The notes: generated by a model not told the origin, from the sequence alone. A stretch of DNA of 16,926 bases from TH5896 sp049578985 (GCA_049578985.1 JBAUMZ010000123.1:1-16926), one strand, 5' to 3'; counted from the stretch's first letter, positions 7,599-14,933 are shown. Numbers and translations: made by a program.

Positions 7599-8294
7599 TT
7601 GAGACTTAATTGTAAATTTCATTTACCTTTATTCCTGTTTCTTATTTCATGTGTTTTTCATACTCAAGTCATGACTGTAAACGGATCTTCCAAAGAATCA
7701 TCTACCATCAATCGTGCAACAGATATGTCGATAGAACTGTGTTGTACATGGGATAAGCAAATTTCTGATGGTATATTAAAATTTAAGCTTATTAATATGC
7801 AGGAAAAGCAGAAAAATGAGGTTAGAGAAGCCTTTGATAGTTGGAATAAACAACTAACAGCGCTAACACTTCTTGAGACTCATTTGGTTGATCAAAAGGC
7901 GGAGATTATAGTTACATTTGGAAATATCGATAACCAAAATGCTAACCAATTAGTTAAGAATGCAGAAGCTGGACAGACTGCAGGACAATCTGTGAATAAT
8001 CTTGATCAAAGTGGATATATCACGAACTCAAAAATAATACTTTCAGATAAAATATTTGATAAGGAATCAGATTCTAGCACTTTGTACACTGTCGTCTTAC
8101 ACGAGATAGGGCATGTATTAGGACTGGGTCATGCAAACTTCGATGATTTGATGAATCCACTGGTCAACAATAAGGATGAAATATCTGTTTGTGATGTCAA
8201 CGGAGTTTTCAAGACTAATGAACTGGTCTTAAAGAAAAATGCACCATTATCTCTTCAAGCTAGTTTTGGTAAGAATAATATCATTAACTGTTAA
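7599..8294 (+). CDS. Exported matrixin-like zinc metalloprotease
   Basis: The 231-residue product has a signal peptide (hydrophobic 8-21, LPLFLFLISCVF) and a metzincin active site HEIGHVLGLGH at residues 168-178. His168, His172 and His178 bind zinc, Glu169 is the catalytic base, and Met185 of DDLMNP is the Met-turn. These define the M10A/matrixin type. The N-terminal CCTW (Cys48, Cys49) and the late Cys198 (VCDVNGV) and Cys231 may form disulfides; I recall the CCTW motif in other Nitrososphaerales matrixins. The helix EVREAFDSWNKQ matches the usual alpha helix A. There is no obvious pro-domain with a cysteine switch, unless the CC pair serves. It likely cleaves extracellular proteins or peptides. 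The start is TTG; an upstream alternative in frame was not found. It stands alone. Confidence 0.85.
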   Translation: MRLNCKFHLPLFLFLISCVFHTQVMTVNGSSKESSTINRATDMSIELCCTWDKQISDGILKFKLINMQEKQKNEVREAFDSWNKQLTALTLLETHLVDQKAEIIVTFGNIDNQNANQLVKNAEAGQTAGQSVNNLDQSGYITNSKIILSDKIFDKESDSSTLYTVVLHEIGHVLGLGHANFDDLMNPLVNNKDEISVCDVNGVFKTNELVLKKNAPLSLQASFGKNNIINC

Positions 8295-8569
8295 CGCGGT
8301 GTTTGCGTGAAAAAATGGTAGTAAAGCAAGAAAGCAGCAAAATATATAGGATTCAGCCAACAGACGTTAATTAATCCCTAGGTTGATTTATCAGAAATCA
8401 ATAAACCAAGTCCCTGCATAGAAACAATCCTTTTTCCTAGCATTCCAGTAGAAGTAGGAATTATTCTAGGACCGTTCTATTATCCTTAGTGCACTCATCT
8501 TGAGCAGAATTCATACAGCATTTTGGTGGTTATTCAGTTTAAACTACGCCTCATATAAGAGGATTAAAT

Positions 8570-8947
8570 TTAGGATAGGATAGACGTTTCAATAATATCA
8601 AGTATCTTTTGAATTATTTGAGCATGATCTCTTTCTTTCTTTTCGATTGAAACTCTCAGAATATGATTGCCATCCAAAGGAAATGATGCAAGTTTTATCT
8701 TCTCCCTTTCGGTAAAACTGTAAATCGCTTTACCGAATATGTCATCAAAATCTTTTCGCATTTCAGTCATTAGAGCAAACTGAACGTAAAGTTTCGAAGA
8801 ATCCTCCCTGTCCTCTAGAGATTCTATATCAGGCCTCATTCCTCCAGCTACCAAACTGCCCATCTTAGTGATTATTCCAGCAAAGCGTATATGCTGATTA
8901 ATCGGGTATATCTTTTCACATAATTCTTGTAACCGTCTATCAGACAT
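8570..8947 (-). CDS. DUF6659-like (roadblock-type fold) protein
   Basis: This 125-residue soluble protein reads ELCEKIYPINQHIRFAGIIT then KMGSLVAGGMR near its N-terminus, followed by an acidic segment (IESLEDRED) and a beta-rich half (YSFTEREKIKLASFPL, HILRVSIEK). That order matches the archaeal DUF6659 family, often multicopy in Nitrososphaerales and similar in plan to roadblock/LC7 or profilin-like small-molecule or GTPase-partner modules. No catalytic residues are known. The start is ATG. An AT-rich TTATACTT-type element lies about 20 nt upstream on the minus strand, consistent with a leaderless mRNA. The gene is single, with gene relics upstream. Family name from memory; function unknown. 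Confidence 0.7.
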   Translation of the reverse strand: MSDRRLQELCEKIYPINQHIRFAGIITKMGSLVAGGMRPDIESLEDREDSSKLYVQFALMTEMRKDFDDIFGKAIYSFTEREKIKLASFPLDGNHILRVSIEKKERDHAQIIQKILDIIETSILS

Positions 8948-9116
8948 CCATTATCATCGATAAGTATAATGTGTCCCAGTTAATAAGGTACATTTCTCAT
9001 TACAAGATATGCGTATTGCAAGCACATCAAACACATTAAATTCTACTTAATAATAGTCTCAAAATATCAAGTATCAGGAAGACTACTGTGACTAATATTG
9101 GAAACGTAAAATAATT

Positions 9117-9179
9117 CTATTCTAACTCCGCTCTGATACGTCTTACTAATGCATCTGCGGTAATAGGTTTATTTATGAA
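9117..9179 (-). pseudogene. C-terminal relic of a response-regulator receiver domain
   Basis: The minus strand reads FINKPITADALVRRIRAELE then TAG. In the archaeal receiver domains I know, a Lys-Pro (K of the conserved KP pair) is followed by a final helix ending in RRIRAEL, exactly this arrangement. The codon before Phe is TGA, and upstream in the same frame only GFGKESTSTEELA can be read, so the phosphoacceptor Asp and the first 90 or so residues are missing. This is the tail of a decayed CheY-like regulator. It lies close to other coding-like scraps on the same strand. Confidence 0.5.
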
Positions 9180-9245
9180 TCAAGCTAACTCTTCAGTGGA
9201 TGTACTTTCCTTACCGAATCCGTCTCTCCGAATGAACGATATTTA

Positions 9246-9547
9246 TTATTCAGACGCCCTCTTGTTCTTGATCTCCTTTAGAACATCCCCCAAATACTGC
9301 TTGATTTCTTCATCGTCCTTAAAAAGTAATGAACTAAGGCCGTTTTCCTGCGCCATCTTGTTGCTTCGTCATATCGAATACCCGATCACAGGTGTCCCTG
9401 AGATGGTCTGTGTCCACAACTAATGTCTTGCTCCAGCTGAGCTGTTTCTATACTATCACTTGGCTTTCTTATAGCAAATCTACGAAAGATACGACGCAAA
9501 TCTGAATCAGCAGTCGGCCACGTAAATTGCCGGAGAATATATTCCCG
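9246..9547 (-). pseudogene. Multi-frame coding relic of unknown family
   Basis: Three short minus-strand frames follow each other. 9547 to 9386 reads EYILRQFTWPTADSDLRRIF and RKPSDSIETAQLEQDI. Another frame then gives VVDTDHLRDTCDRVFDMTKQ. The third, from ATG 9356 to the TAA at 9246, is 36 residues, with LFKDDEEIKQYLGDVLKEIK. All have coding-like composition and would join with two frame changes. The family is not recognised. The 36-residue ORF could be an independent small protein. The opposite-strand ORF at 9175-9423 is a shadow of this text. Confidence 0.35.
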
Positions 9548-9760
9548 CTAAGCTGATAAACTAGATATTGAGATAGTTACTAGTCCAAATGGTGGATAGG
9601 GAGTTGAAACAAGCGTCACAGCCTGACTCGAGACTAAAAAATAACTAATGCAACAAGACAAAGCAAAACAGTAACGTATATTGGTCACTCATAATTATCA
9701 CTAGAGATATACCTTGATGATCTAGTATTACGTCATTTCTATATCCCAGTAAAAATATGC

Positions 9761-9777
9761 TTTATATTGTATATAAT
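9761..9777 (+). promoter_or_regulatory. TATA box for exported protein at 9795
   Basis: TTTATATTGTATATAAT holds two overlapping TATA-like cores. The first (TTTATATT) is centred about 30 nt before ATG 9795, the spacing of a leaderless archaeal transcript. Confidence 0.55.
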
Positions 9778-9794
9778 CGAATCATGTGATAATA

Positions 9795-10280
9795 ATGAAA
9801 ATCATTTCGATTGCAGTTACGCTTATTGCAATTATCGTGGCCATATTATTCGCGTCATCGACAATCGATGTCGTCGATAATGCTGTTCTTGCACAAGACA
9901 CCTCTAATTCTTCATCATCATTCACAGAACTTACTGATGGTGGAAGTATAACCATAAAACTCGAACCATCCCCGAATCCTATCAAATCTAATGAACAGAC
10001 TCAGTTGAAAGTCTCATTTTTCAAACCTAATACTGAGGAGATCCAACCGCATATAGACTATGACATGATAATTAGTGAAACCAGCACTAATAAGACAGTA
10101 TTTCAGGCTTCTAATCTAACGGGTCAGGCTGGAATACCAGTGCATACTGCGGAAAGTATCGTAACTATACCTTTTACCTTTCCAACTAAAGGAGAATATA
10201 TGATAAAAATACCCATTTATGGAATCCTCTTTAATCCAATACCTCCTGAATCAGTAACGTTTACGACTCATGTTGAATAA
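9795..10280 (+). CDS. Exported Ig-like/beta-sandwich protein
   Basis: The product has 161 residues from ATG 9795 (GTG 9786 is also in frame). Residues 1-33 form a signal peptide or anchor: MKIISIAV, a hydrophobic core to about residue 20, and a VLA-QD junction at 33/34 suited to signal peptidase. Ser/Asn-rich residues 35-45 are a linker. Residues 50-161 look like one beta-sandwich: ITIKLEPSPNPIKSNEQTQL, VSFFKPNTEEIQPHIDYDM, GIPVHTAESIVTIPFTFP, YMIKIPIYGILFNPIPPE. I recall this NPI..EQTQLKVSF / HIDYD / GILFNPI pattern in several Nitrososphaerales exported proteins of unknown role. It may be structural or bind a partner at the cell surface. No enzyme motif is seen. It is monocistronic. Confidence 0.75.
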   Translation: MKIISIAVTLIAIIVAILFASSTIDVVDNAVLAQDTSNSSSSFTELTDGGSITIKLEPSPNPIKSNEQTQLKVSFFKPNTEEIQPHIDYDMIISETSTNKTVFQASNLTGQAGIPVHTAESIVTIPFTFPTKGEYMIKIPIYGILFNPIPPESVTFTTHVE

Positions 10281-11181
10281 CATGCAATTTGAAAATTAAA
10301 CCTTCCTACCACTACTCACAGTAGGAACGAAAATGTTAATCTACGTTTCTTGCAATGGCTTTCAGTACATTCCATTAACCTAGAGCTGATCTGGTCATTC
10401 AAACTTTATTAAAATTAGTAGTCTTAATGCATAACTTATAGTGAAATATGTACGAAAATCGCCGATAGGTCTTGCCGTAATTCAATTTCACTACAATATC
10501 ACTTCACCGTGAGTATGTACAGCCTATCTACTTCCATAAACACAACTTCATATCTTTGTCTATTATCATATTATTCACATATCTCAAATTGCCACAGATA
10601 AAATAGATCTCGTATGGCCCTATGTTTACAGCTAGTAATTCCTATAGTTTAAAATTTTATGATCATTTGATATTGTTGAGAATACTCTCGTTGTGAATAT
10701 TAACTAAATGTTGGATTATTGTACCACTATAACCGAGCTCGCACCGGTAAGGTTGGATATACCGCCTTGGGATAGGCCTTATCAAAAACCTTCTTGACAA
10801 TACGAATTCATTAGGTGTTTTAGCAAAACGACAGGGTAAGATATCGGGAAGCGCATAATCAATTGGTTACTTGAGTTCGGCTCTCAAATTTGCTGGCCTG
10901 CACATCTTATGACTATTGGTCCCTATCAAGAACCGCTAGCACCTTTTCTTCCCTCTTTGGCATATCAATTACCTATCTGACAAACCATTGTAGCAATAAT
11001 CTTACAGTATGCTAGCTTATTACAGTAGCATGGAGAAGTTGGATCGCAATGATATTATTCTCTATATGGGGGACATGTCGTTGGGCATCAAATAAGTTAG
11101 ATCCTTGTGATAAAAAAACGCAAAGTGAATAAGTTGGCGGTGGTAGATCTCTGGATGTATTAGAAGATAAAATTCGTAGAA
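10281..11181. other. 0.9-kb stretch without a convincing gene
   Basis: No intact gene was found. The longest unlisted open frame is minus 10663-10866, 67 codons with no early start codon, containing ALPDILPCRFAKTPNEFVL and IIQHLVNIHNESILNN. Just upstream on the same strand, ATG 10963 begins MPKREEKVLAVLDRDQ and stops. Both may be relics or chance. No RNA gene or repeat was recognised. Confidence 0.4.
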
Positions 11182-11622
11182 CTATGGCATAGTACCATAT
11201 CTTGGTAATGCAGTCTTACAAATCTTACATCCATATAATGGTATTTTAACTCCTTCCTTTATTGCATTAGAATCCAACTTTGCTATAATTAATTTTCCTT
11301 CGTTTTGTGCCATTTCTAATGATTTTCTTTCCCTTTCTAATGATCCATATATTATCGGAATAAATTTAACGATGGTATCGCAGATATGACAATAGCCTTC
11401 AGCTATTGTTCTTGGAATATCCATATGGTATGCTGCATGGAAGCTGTGAGCCTCCTCCTTTGTAATCCCAATCAAGGCTACAAGCCTATAGTTTATCCTA
11501 TAATAAATTAAATCACCTTCATCGAATTCGTTATCTTGAAGATAGTATCTGTGTAACTCTATCAATGTTCTAGTGATTCCGACATCCTTTTCCACCTCAT
11601 TATGCAAGTCATTATATGACAC
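11182..11622 (-). CDS. Hypothetical protein with paired CxxC zinc site
   Basis: This is a 146-residue soluble protein from a GTG start; the upstream frame is closed by a stop. Residues 1-70 are helical and charged (NEVEKDVGITRTLIELHRYY, RINYRLVALIGITKEEAHSF). Cys78-x2-Cys81 (CHIC) and Cys132-x2-Cys135 (CKIC) probably join to bind one zinc, with the acidic/basic helix ERERKSLEMAQNEGK between them. The protein ends shortly after (LPRYGTMP). I do not recognise a named family; related Nitrososphaerales proteins seem to exist. A DNA- or protein-binding role is only an inference from the zinc site. It is the one intact gene in a long relic-rich stretch and has no operon partner. Confidence 0.7.
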   Translation of the reverse strand: MSYNDLHNEVEKDVGITRTLIELHRYYLQDNEFDEGDLIYYRINYRLVALIGITKEEAHSFHAAYHMDIPRTIAEGYCHICDTIVKFIPIIYGSLERERKSLEMAQNEGKLIIAKLDSNAIKEGVKIPLYGCKICKTALPRYGTMP

Positions 11623-12171
11623 TATAAATCAGTTAAAAATGTTACAGGCTATTACATAGAAACATTAACCATGCGAAATGCATCTTGATTCTAAATCTGT
11701 AAAATGAATCGTCTTCAACCAACATGGATGTCACTCTAGACGGATCAGATATTAGTATCAAGGCTAAGAGATAACAATTTCAGTCGGAGAGCCGCTTTTG
11801 GGCTGAGCTCAGGGGGAATAGACAAAAGTAGCAGGTCGAGTGGGGATTTATCAATAAATTGATCAATGTCCAATGTCTAGTACATTCTGAACATGAATCT
11901 GTACATTTAGTTTAGCTGAGATAAGTGTTGAACCATTCTGCGATTTTATTAATTGCAGGACCAACATATTTTTCATTGTCATGTGATTAGTAGTATCCAC
12001 ACACAGACGACGATGCTTGACGACGATACTATACTGTGCATATTGGACCATTTATCATTTTTCCCATGAATGACCAATAGAGGAGTAGGTGAAACGTGGT
12101 GTGCATAGGGTACAGCATAATACGACATTAGGTTTTCAATTGACTGCGGGAATATATTAGACTTCTCCTAT
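11623..12171. other. Gene-poor stretch with a possible cysteine-rich relic
   Basis: On the minus strand 11780-11986 one frame reads NEKYVGPAINKIAEWFNTYL, a TAA (11912-11914), then TKCTDSCSECTRHWTLINL and on to TGA, with further CYFC. The text looks coding-like, and its single stop would make it a relic of a small zinc-binding protein, but the family is unknown. A 62-codon ORF from ATG/GTG-type starts in another minus frame (11863-12051) overlaps it and seems less protein-like. Nothing else is supported. Confidence 0.3.
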
Positions 12172-12363
12172 TTAGCCTAGCCTGAAACTGCCAATATCCT
12201 TTATGTGGACAAGAAGCTTAAAGCATTCTTACATTTTCCTCGCAGGATCTTTATGCTGTCTTGGTTCTCCATCACTTTCACCAAAATGTCTATGATCGCA
12301 CGCGAAAGTAACAAAGCCTGATTTGTCAATGCGCTCTGCATAACTACCATTATTATGGGCCTA
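12172..12363 (-). pseudogene. Alpha/beta hydrolase (dienelactone-hydrolase-like) relic
   Basis: One minus-strand frame reads GSYAERIDKSGFVTFACDHR and HFGESDGEPRQHKDPARKM, a TAA (12229-12231), then ECFKLLVHIKDIGSF and a second stop. This matches the part of alpha/beta hydrolases around YAxRLxxxGFVTLAFDHRxxGESxGEPR, followed by the strand before the nucleophile elbow (DKDxIGSFGxCxGG). The oxyanion-side HPGGG region, the nucleophile elbow and the Asp/His of the triad are absent, so the piece covers perhaps 60 of about 300 residues. It is clearly a dead gene. Similarity from memory, strong for the GFVT..DHR.FGES.GEPR block. Confidence 0.65.
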
Positions 12364-12498
12364 CCTCTTCATTTTAGTGCATATTCTATTTCTACTTAAC
12401 CCTAGAAATCTTATAAATAATGTAATTCCAAACGCATTAAACACTAGAAATACTTTTTGCAAAAGAAATGAAGATCATCCACAGATCCGATATTCTAA

Positions 12499-12609
12499 CC
12501 ATTAGTTAGCCAAAAAGTTGATAATGAAGGAGATATCTATTTATTAAACTCAACTAAGGCATACAAATTATTCACTGAAGGAAGGAGCCTATTAGAAGTT
12601 TCTATCTAG
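12499..12609 (+). pseudogene. Relic of a Nitrososphaerales HTH-like domain
   Basis: The plus strand is open for 36 codons between two stops and reads VDNEGDIYLLNSTKAYKLFT then EGRSLLEVSI before a TAG. I recall the pattern YKLFxEGxxLLEVxIxLxL at the N-terminal helix-turn-helix-like segment of several Nitrososphaerales regulatory or sensor proteins. No start codon and no continuing frame are present, so it is a fragment. Text after the TAG (NNLALN) can be matched weakly to the same domain. Confidence 0.45.
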
Positions 12610-13040
12610 AATAATCTAGCCTTGAATACTTGTTTGTGTTACTGTCTGATACAATAGTCATAACTCATTGATGTTCTCCCCCCTTCCTAAATACAGCTCT
12701 ATAATCTTAACAAGAAGTCAAATTTAGTCCATTTAAGAGCATTGATGATCGATAGCAATATTTGTGACCTTAGACTGCATGATTAGTTTCCCAATGACTA
12801 AGCATTTGCGTTTCTTCTCTTGACAGGGGTTTTTTGTTGCTCATCAATCATTTTAAAACGTGAAGTGATCAAATGAGTTAGAGAAAATGTCAGAAGTTTT
12901 ACATTGCCAGTGCCGGCTCCAATTAATTGCTACTACCAGTGGTATTAGAGTATGAATAGATCTATTCTGAACCTTTGGCTTTAGCTCCTAACAATTTTTC
13001 CTCTATTGGCTTCTTTGTGGCTTCTTTGTGTTTAGCAGAG
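12610..13040. other. Intergenic stretch before the YnfA-like relic
   Basis: Nothing beyond a 17-codon minus ORF from ATG 12851 (MIDEQQKTPVKRRNANA) and the 11-bp tandem repeat at 13009-13030 was found. No RNA gene seen. Confidence 0.4.
13009..13030 (+). repeat. 11-bp perfect tandem duplication
   Basis: GCTTCTTTGTG occurs twice in a row, ending 10 bp before the TATA box of the YnfA-like gene. It may influence BRE spacing or be a slippage product. Confidence 0.7.
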
Positions 13041-13050
13041 ATATATAATA
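13041..13050 (+). promoter_or_regulatory. TATA box of the YnfA-like gene
   Basis: ATATATAATA lies 29-38 nt before ATG 13079, which supports that ATG over the TTG at 13061 and implies the promoter has survived while the gene has shrunk. Confidence 0.55.
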
Positions 13051-13078
13051 GAAAGAAATATTGATTAATACTTCTAAA

Positions 13079-13279
13079 ATGAAGAAGATACTTTACTCAC
13101 TACTTTTCTTCTTCATAGCTGGTTTATGTGAAATTGGCGATGGTTATCTCGTATGGAAATGGATACGTGGAAAACAGCTCTATTTTGCTAAACCAACCAA
13201 TATCACCAGGATATACTCGGTCAGCGCATTAAGGGCTATTGATGACATATGTCAAGAACTAATTAAATTCAAAGGATAG
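13079..13279 (+). pseudogene. YnfA/UPF0060-type membrane protein with internal deletion
   Basis: The frame gives 66 residues from ATG 13079. Residues 1-33 (KKILYSLLFFFIAGLCEIGD, GYLVWKWIRGKQ) are a very good match to helix 1 and the following loop of YnfA/UPF0060 small-multidrug-resistance-like proteins (FxxAGLxEIGGGYLVWxWxR). The family is about 105-110 residues with four helices and a central LQPANFGRVYAAYGG. Here the text jumps to LYFAKPTNITRIYSVSA, a weak echo of that centre, and ends in a polar tail, so helix 2 and helices 3-4 are lost. A small drug or cation exporter function is therefore unlikely to remain. In addition Gly of IGGG is Asp (IGDG). Confidence 0.6.
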
Positions 13280-13280
13280 G

Positions 13281-13337
13281 TGTTAGGAGAATGATGTGGT
13301 TAGGAATGCCGCCCATGTTAGGAGAATGATGTGGTTA
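13281..13337 (+). repeat. 22-bp direct repeat separated by 13 bp
   Basis: The 22-bp sequence TGTTAGGAGAATGATGTGGT plus TA occurs at 13281-13302 and again, unchanged, at 13316-13337. The spacer is GGAATGCCGCCCA. The pair begins right after the stop of the YnfA-like relic. No third copy was noticed. Confidence 0.85.
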
Positions 13338-13548
13338 ACTACACTAAATATGCAGTAAAAGGGCTCGAAATCCGGGTAGGTTGAAGCGTACATTGCACTT
13401 TAGTTTCATCTAACCCGGAGAAATGTTCGGAGCTACGATTGTCATTGGCTGTTCCAAAGGAAAACGTTCCCAAAAAGAGGGGTCCACTCCAAAACTATCC
13501 TGTACAATCCATAAATTCAAATCGATTCATAATCAGTAACCATACATT
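13338..13548. other. Intergenic stretch with weak inverted repeat
   Basis: TCCGGGT at 13371-13377 is complementary to ACCCGGA at 13413-13419. The sequence is more GC-rich than its surroundings. No gene or tRNA was recognised. Confidence 0.35.
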
Positions 13549-13884
13549 GTGATAACATTCTTTTTGATACTTGTATGTGTGGTGGTATTGCTGGTCACCA
13601 ACGCTCTCTCAGTCTTGACTCTTCCCTCAGTAATTGACTTTGCAAGCGGAGCTATCTCCACAACCGGTAACTGGATCTATAATACCGAAATTCTCTACGC
13701 CCTCTTTTACCACAATCGAGATTGTGCCATAGTTCGTGGAGGTGAGTTGCACAACTATTCGGCTTGTCATCTTCATTTATATGACATCTTAGATCAGAGT
13801 TTAACAGAATATGAAGAGATCGGCCGTTTTCAGTATTTCATCTGTCGTGAGCTTATTATCTATAGGTTTGATTTCTGGCCTTAA
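13549..13884 (+). CDS. Doubtful ORF with hydrophobic N-terminus
   Basis: The GTG-started frame of 111 codons begins with a hydrophobic stretch (ITFFLILVCVVVLLVTNALS) and could be a small exported protein or the relic of one. Its last 25 codons overlap the signal-peptide region of the next gene in another frame, and the TATA box of that gene lies inside it, so at least the 3' end is probably not real. Composition is more GC-rich than neighbours. No family recognised. Confidence 0.2.
   Translation: MITFFLILVCVVVLLVTNALSVLTLPSVIDFASGAISTTGNWIYNTEILYALFYHNRDCAIVRGGELHNYSACHLHLYDILDQSLTEYEEIGRFQYFICRELIIYRFDFWP
13776..13783 (+). promoter_or_regulatory. TATA box for the signal peptide at 13811
   Basis: TTTATATG is centred about 31 nt before ATG 13811, the expected position for a leaderless transcript beginning at that ATG. 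It supports 13811, not the TTG at 13955, as the original start of the exported protein. Confidence 0.5.
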
Positions 13885-13954
13885 TAGTTTTACAGATACA
13901 GCAGCTGACCAGTCTATGTTTCCATCGCCAGATCTCATCCGACCCCAGCTTTAG
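13811..13954 (+). other. Signal-peptide segment cut off by in-frame TAG
   Basis: ATG 13811 opens a 47-codon frame that reads MKRSAVFSISSVVSLLSIGL followed by a polar part (FTDTAADQS), a typical archaeal signal peptide, and ends at TAG 13952-13954. The next codon is TTG 13955, and the frame then runs unbroken for 317 codons as the lectin-like gene. The signal peptide and the body are thus one gene with a single amber codon at position 48. Either the gene is inactivated for export, or the TAG is read through, or it is a base-call error. Confidence 0.6.
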
Positions 13955-14908
13955 TTGATATCACAATCCAATTCAAGTGATGGATCAATTCAGACAAATA
14001 CTAATGAAACGGTTGTTAACTCAACCAATATTGCTGATAATGATACAAAATCAGCAGCCGAGAAGCAAGCTGATGTCTTCGGTGTAACCGAGATTTATCC
14101 TACTAAGAATGGAGGAAGAGAGTGGTTCGTAAATATGAGCAATCCAGTTAATAGCTCAAACTTTTCGATCACAGACGACGCTAATCTGACTAAACTGCCA
14201 GATGATTCTTGGAGGATAAACGCAAGTCATGTAAGGATGGTTGTGAACACGTCAGGATCCCAAGAGAAATGGAGGGATGTTGAAATCACAGGATATATCC
14301 GCTTATCGGACTTAGATGCTAATCAGACAGGAGCCGTAAGTAACAATACAGATGCAGATGCTTCATCGAGCTCCCCCGACGAGGATGAACCTGATGATCT
14401 TGTATTTATTTCCAGAAGTGGACAACATAGCTCTGCAGTGCCATGCGAAGGTACTGCGTATGACGGTGGTCTTCATACTGATGGTTCTGTTGGCTGGAAA
14501 AAAGAGATATGGCACACCGGCGGGTACACGGATGAGAGATCTAATATGAAGATTGCGGACTCATTCCTAAATAAGTGGATAGGCTGGAAGACCGTGGTGT
14601 ATAATATAGCAATCGATAATAATAGAACTGCAGTTAAATTGGAATCATACATTGACGAGTTGAATTCTAATAATTGGACTAAAATATCAGACTTCATCGA
14701 TAGCGGAGGATGGTATACTAAATCCAATAATACCTATTTCTTTAGTGCTGGATGCGGAAAGGCCAGAGATCAAGTAATTCTTGAAGGAGGACCGAACATA
14801 ATATTCAGAACAGATAATCTCTTATTGGATTTTAGAGACCTTAGCGTAAGAGAAATTCAGCCTTTCAAGAGCGGACTGACGAGTGTCCTGGATATAGAAG
14901 CATTGTGA
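13955..14908 (+). CDS. Exported lectin/polysaccharide-lyase-like protein body
   Basis: The 317-codon frame starts with TTG right after an in-frame TAG; its original start was probably ATG 13811, giving about 364 residues with a signal peptide. After an Asn/Ser/Thr-rich linker rich in N-glycosylation sequons come VFGVTEIYPTKNGGREWFVN, SWRINASHVRMVVNT, WRDVEITGYIRLSD, an Asp/Ser-rich insert (DADASSSSPDEDEPDD), CEGTAYDGGLH, WIGWKTVVYNIAI, VKLESYIDELN, SDFIDSGGWYT and IIFRTDNLLLDFRDLSVREI. I recall this series in Nitrososphaerales exported proteins with a concanavalin-like (LamG/lyase) beta jelly roll. Two Cys (CEGTAY, AGCGKA) may pair. The likely role is binding or processing surface polysaccharide; no catalytic residue can be assigned. 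From TTG 13955 alone it would be cytoplasmic, where sequons and disulfide make little sense. Confidence 0.7.
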   Translation: MISQSNSSDGSIQTNTNETVVNSTNIADNDTKSAAEKQADVFGVTEIYPTKNGGREWFVNMSNPVNSSNFSITDDANLTKLPDDSWRINASHVRMVVNTSGSQEKWRDVEITGYIRLSDLDANQTGAVSNNTDADASSSSPDEDEPDDLVFISRSGQHSSAVPCEGTAYDGGLHTDGSVGWKKEIWHTGGYTDERSNMKIADSFLNKWIGWKTVVYNIAIDNNRTAVKLESYIDELNSNNWTKISDFIDSGGWYTKSNNTYFFSAGCGKARDQVILEGGPNIIFRTDNLLLDFRDLSVREIQPFKSGLTSVLDIEAL

Positions 14909-14933
14909 GTTGGAAATTTACGTGACCATTATC

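Noticed and set aside
8383..8401. Hairpin TTGATTT-ATCAG-AAATCAA
   Set aside because: Seven AT-rich pairs with no U-run after it and about 90 bp from the nearest stop; too weak to call a terminator.
9175..9423. 82-codon plus ORF
   Set aside because: Antisense to the minus-strand relics at 9117-9547, which read as better protein; Ser/Leu-rich shadow text.
9782..9985. 67-codon minus ORF
   Set aside because: Shadow of the signal-peptide part of the exported protein at 9795.
11863..12051. 62-codon minus ORF
   Set aside because: Composition not protein-like; overlaps a more plausible relic frame on the same strand.
13955..13957. Pyrrolysine or selenocysteine explanation for the TAG at 13952
   Set aside because: No supporting gene in the window, and the codon falls in a linker, not at a catalytic site; a nonsense mutation or base error is simpler.
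14352..14727. Plus 65-codon and minus 84-codon ORFs
   Set aside because: Both lie inside the lectin-like gene in other frames.
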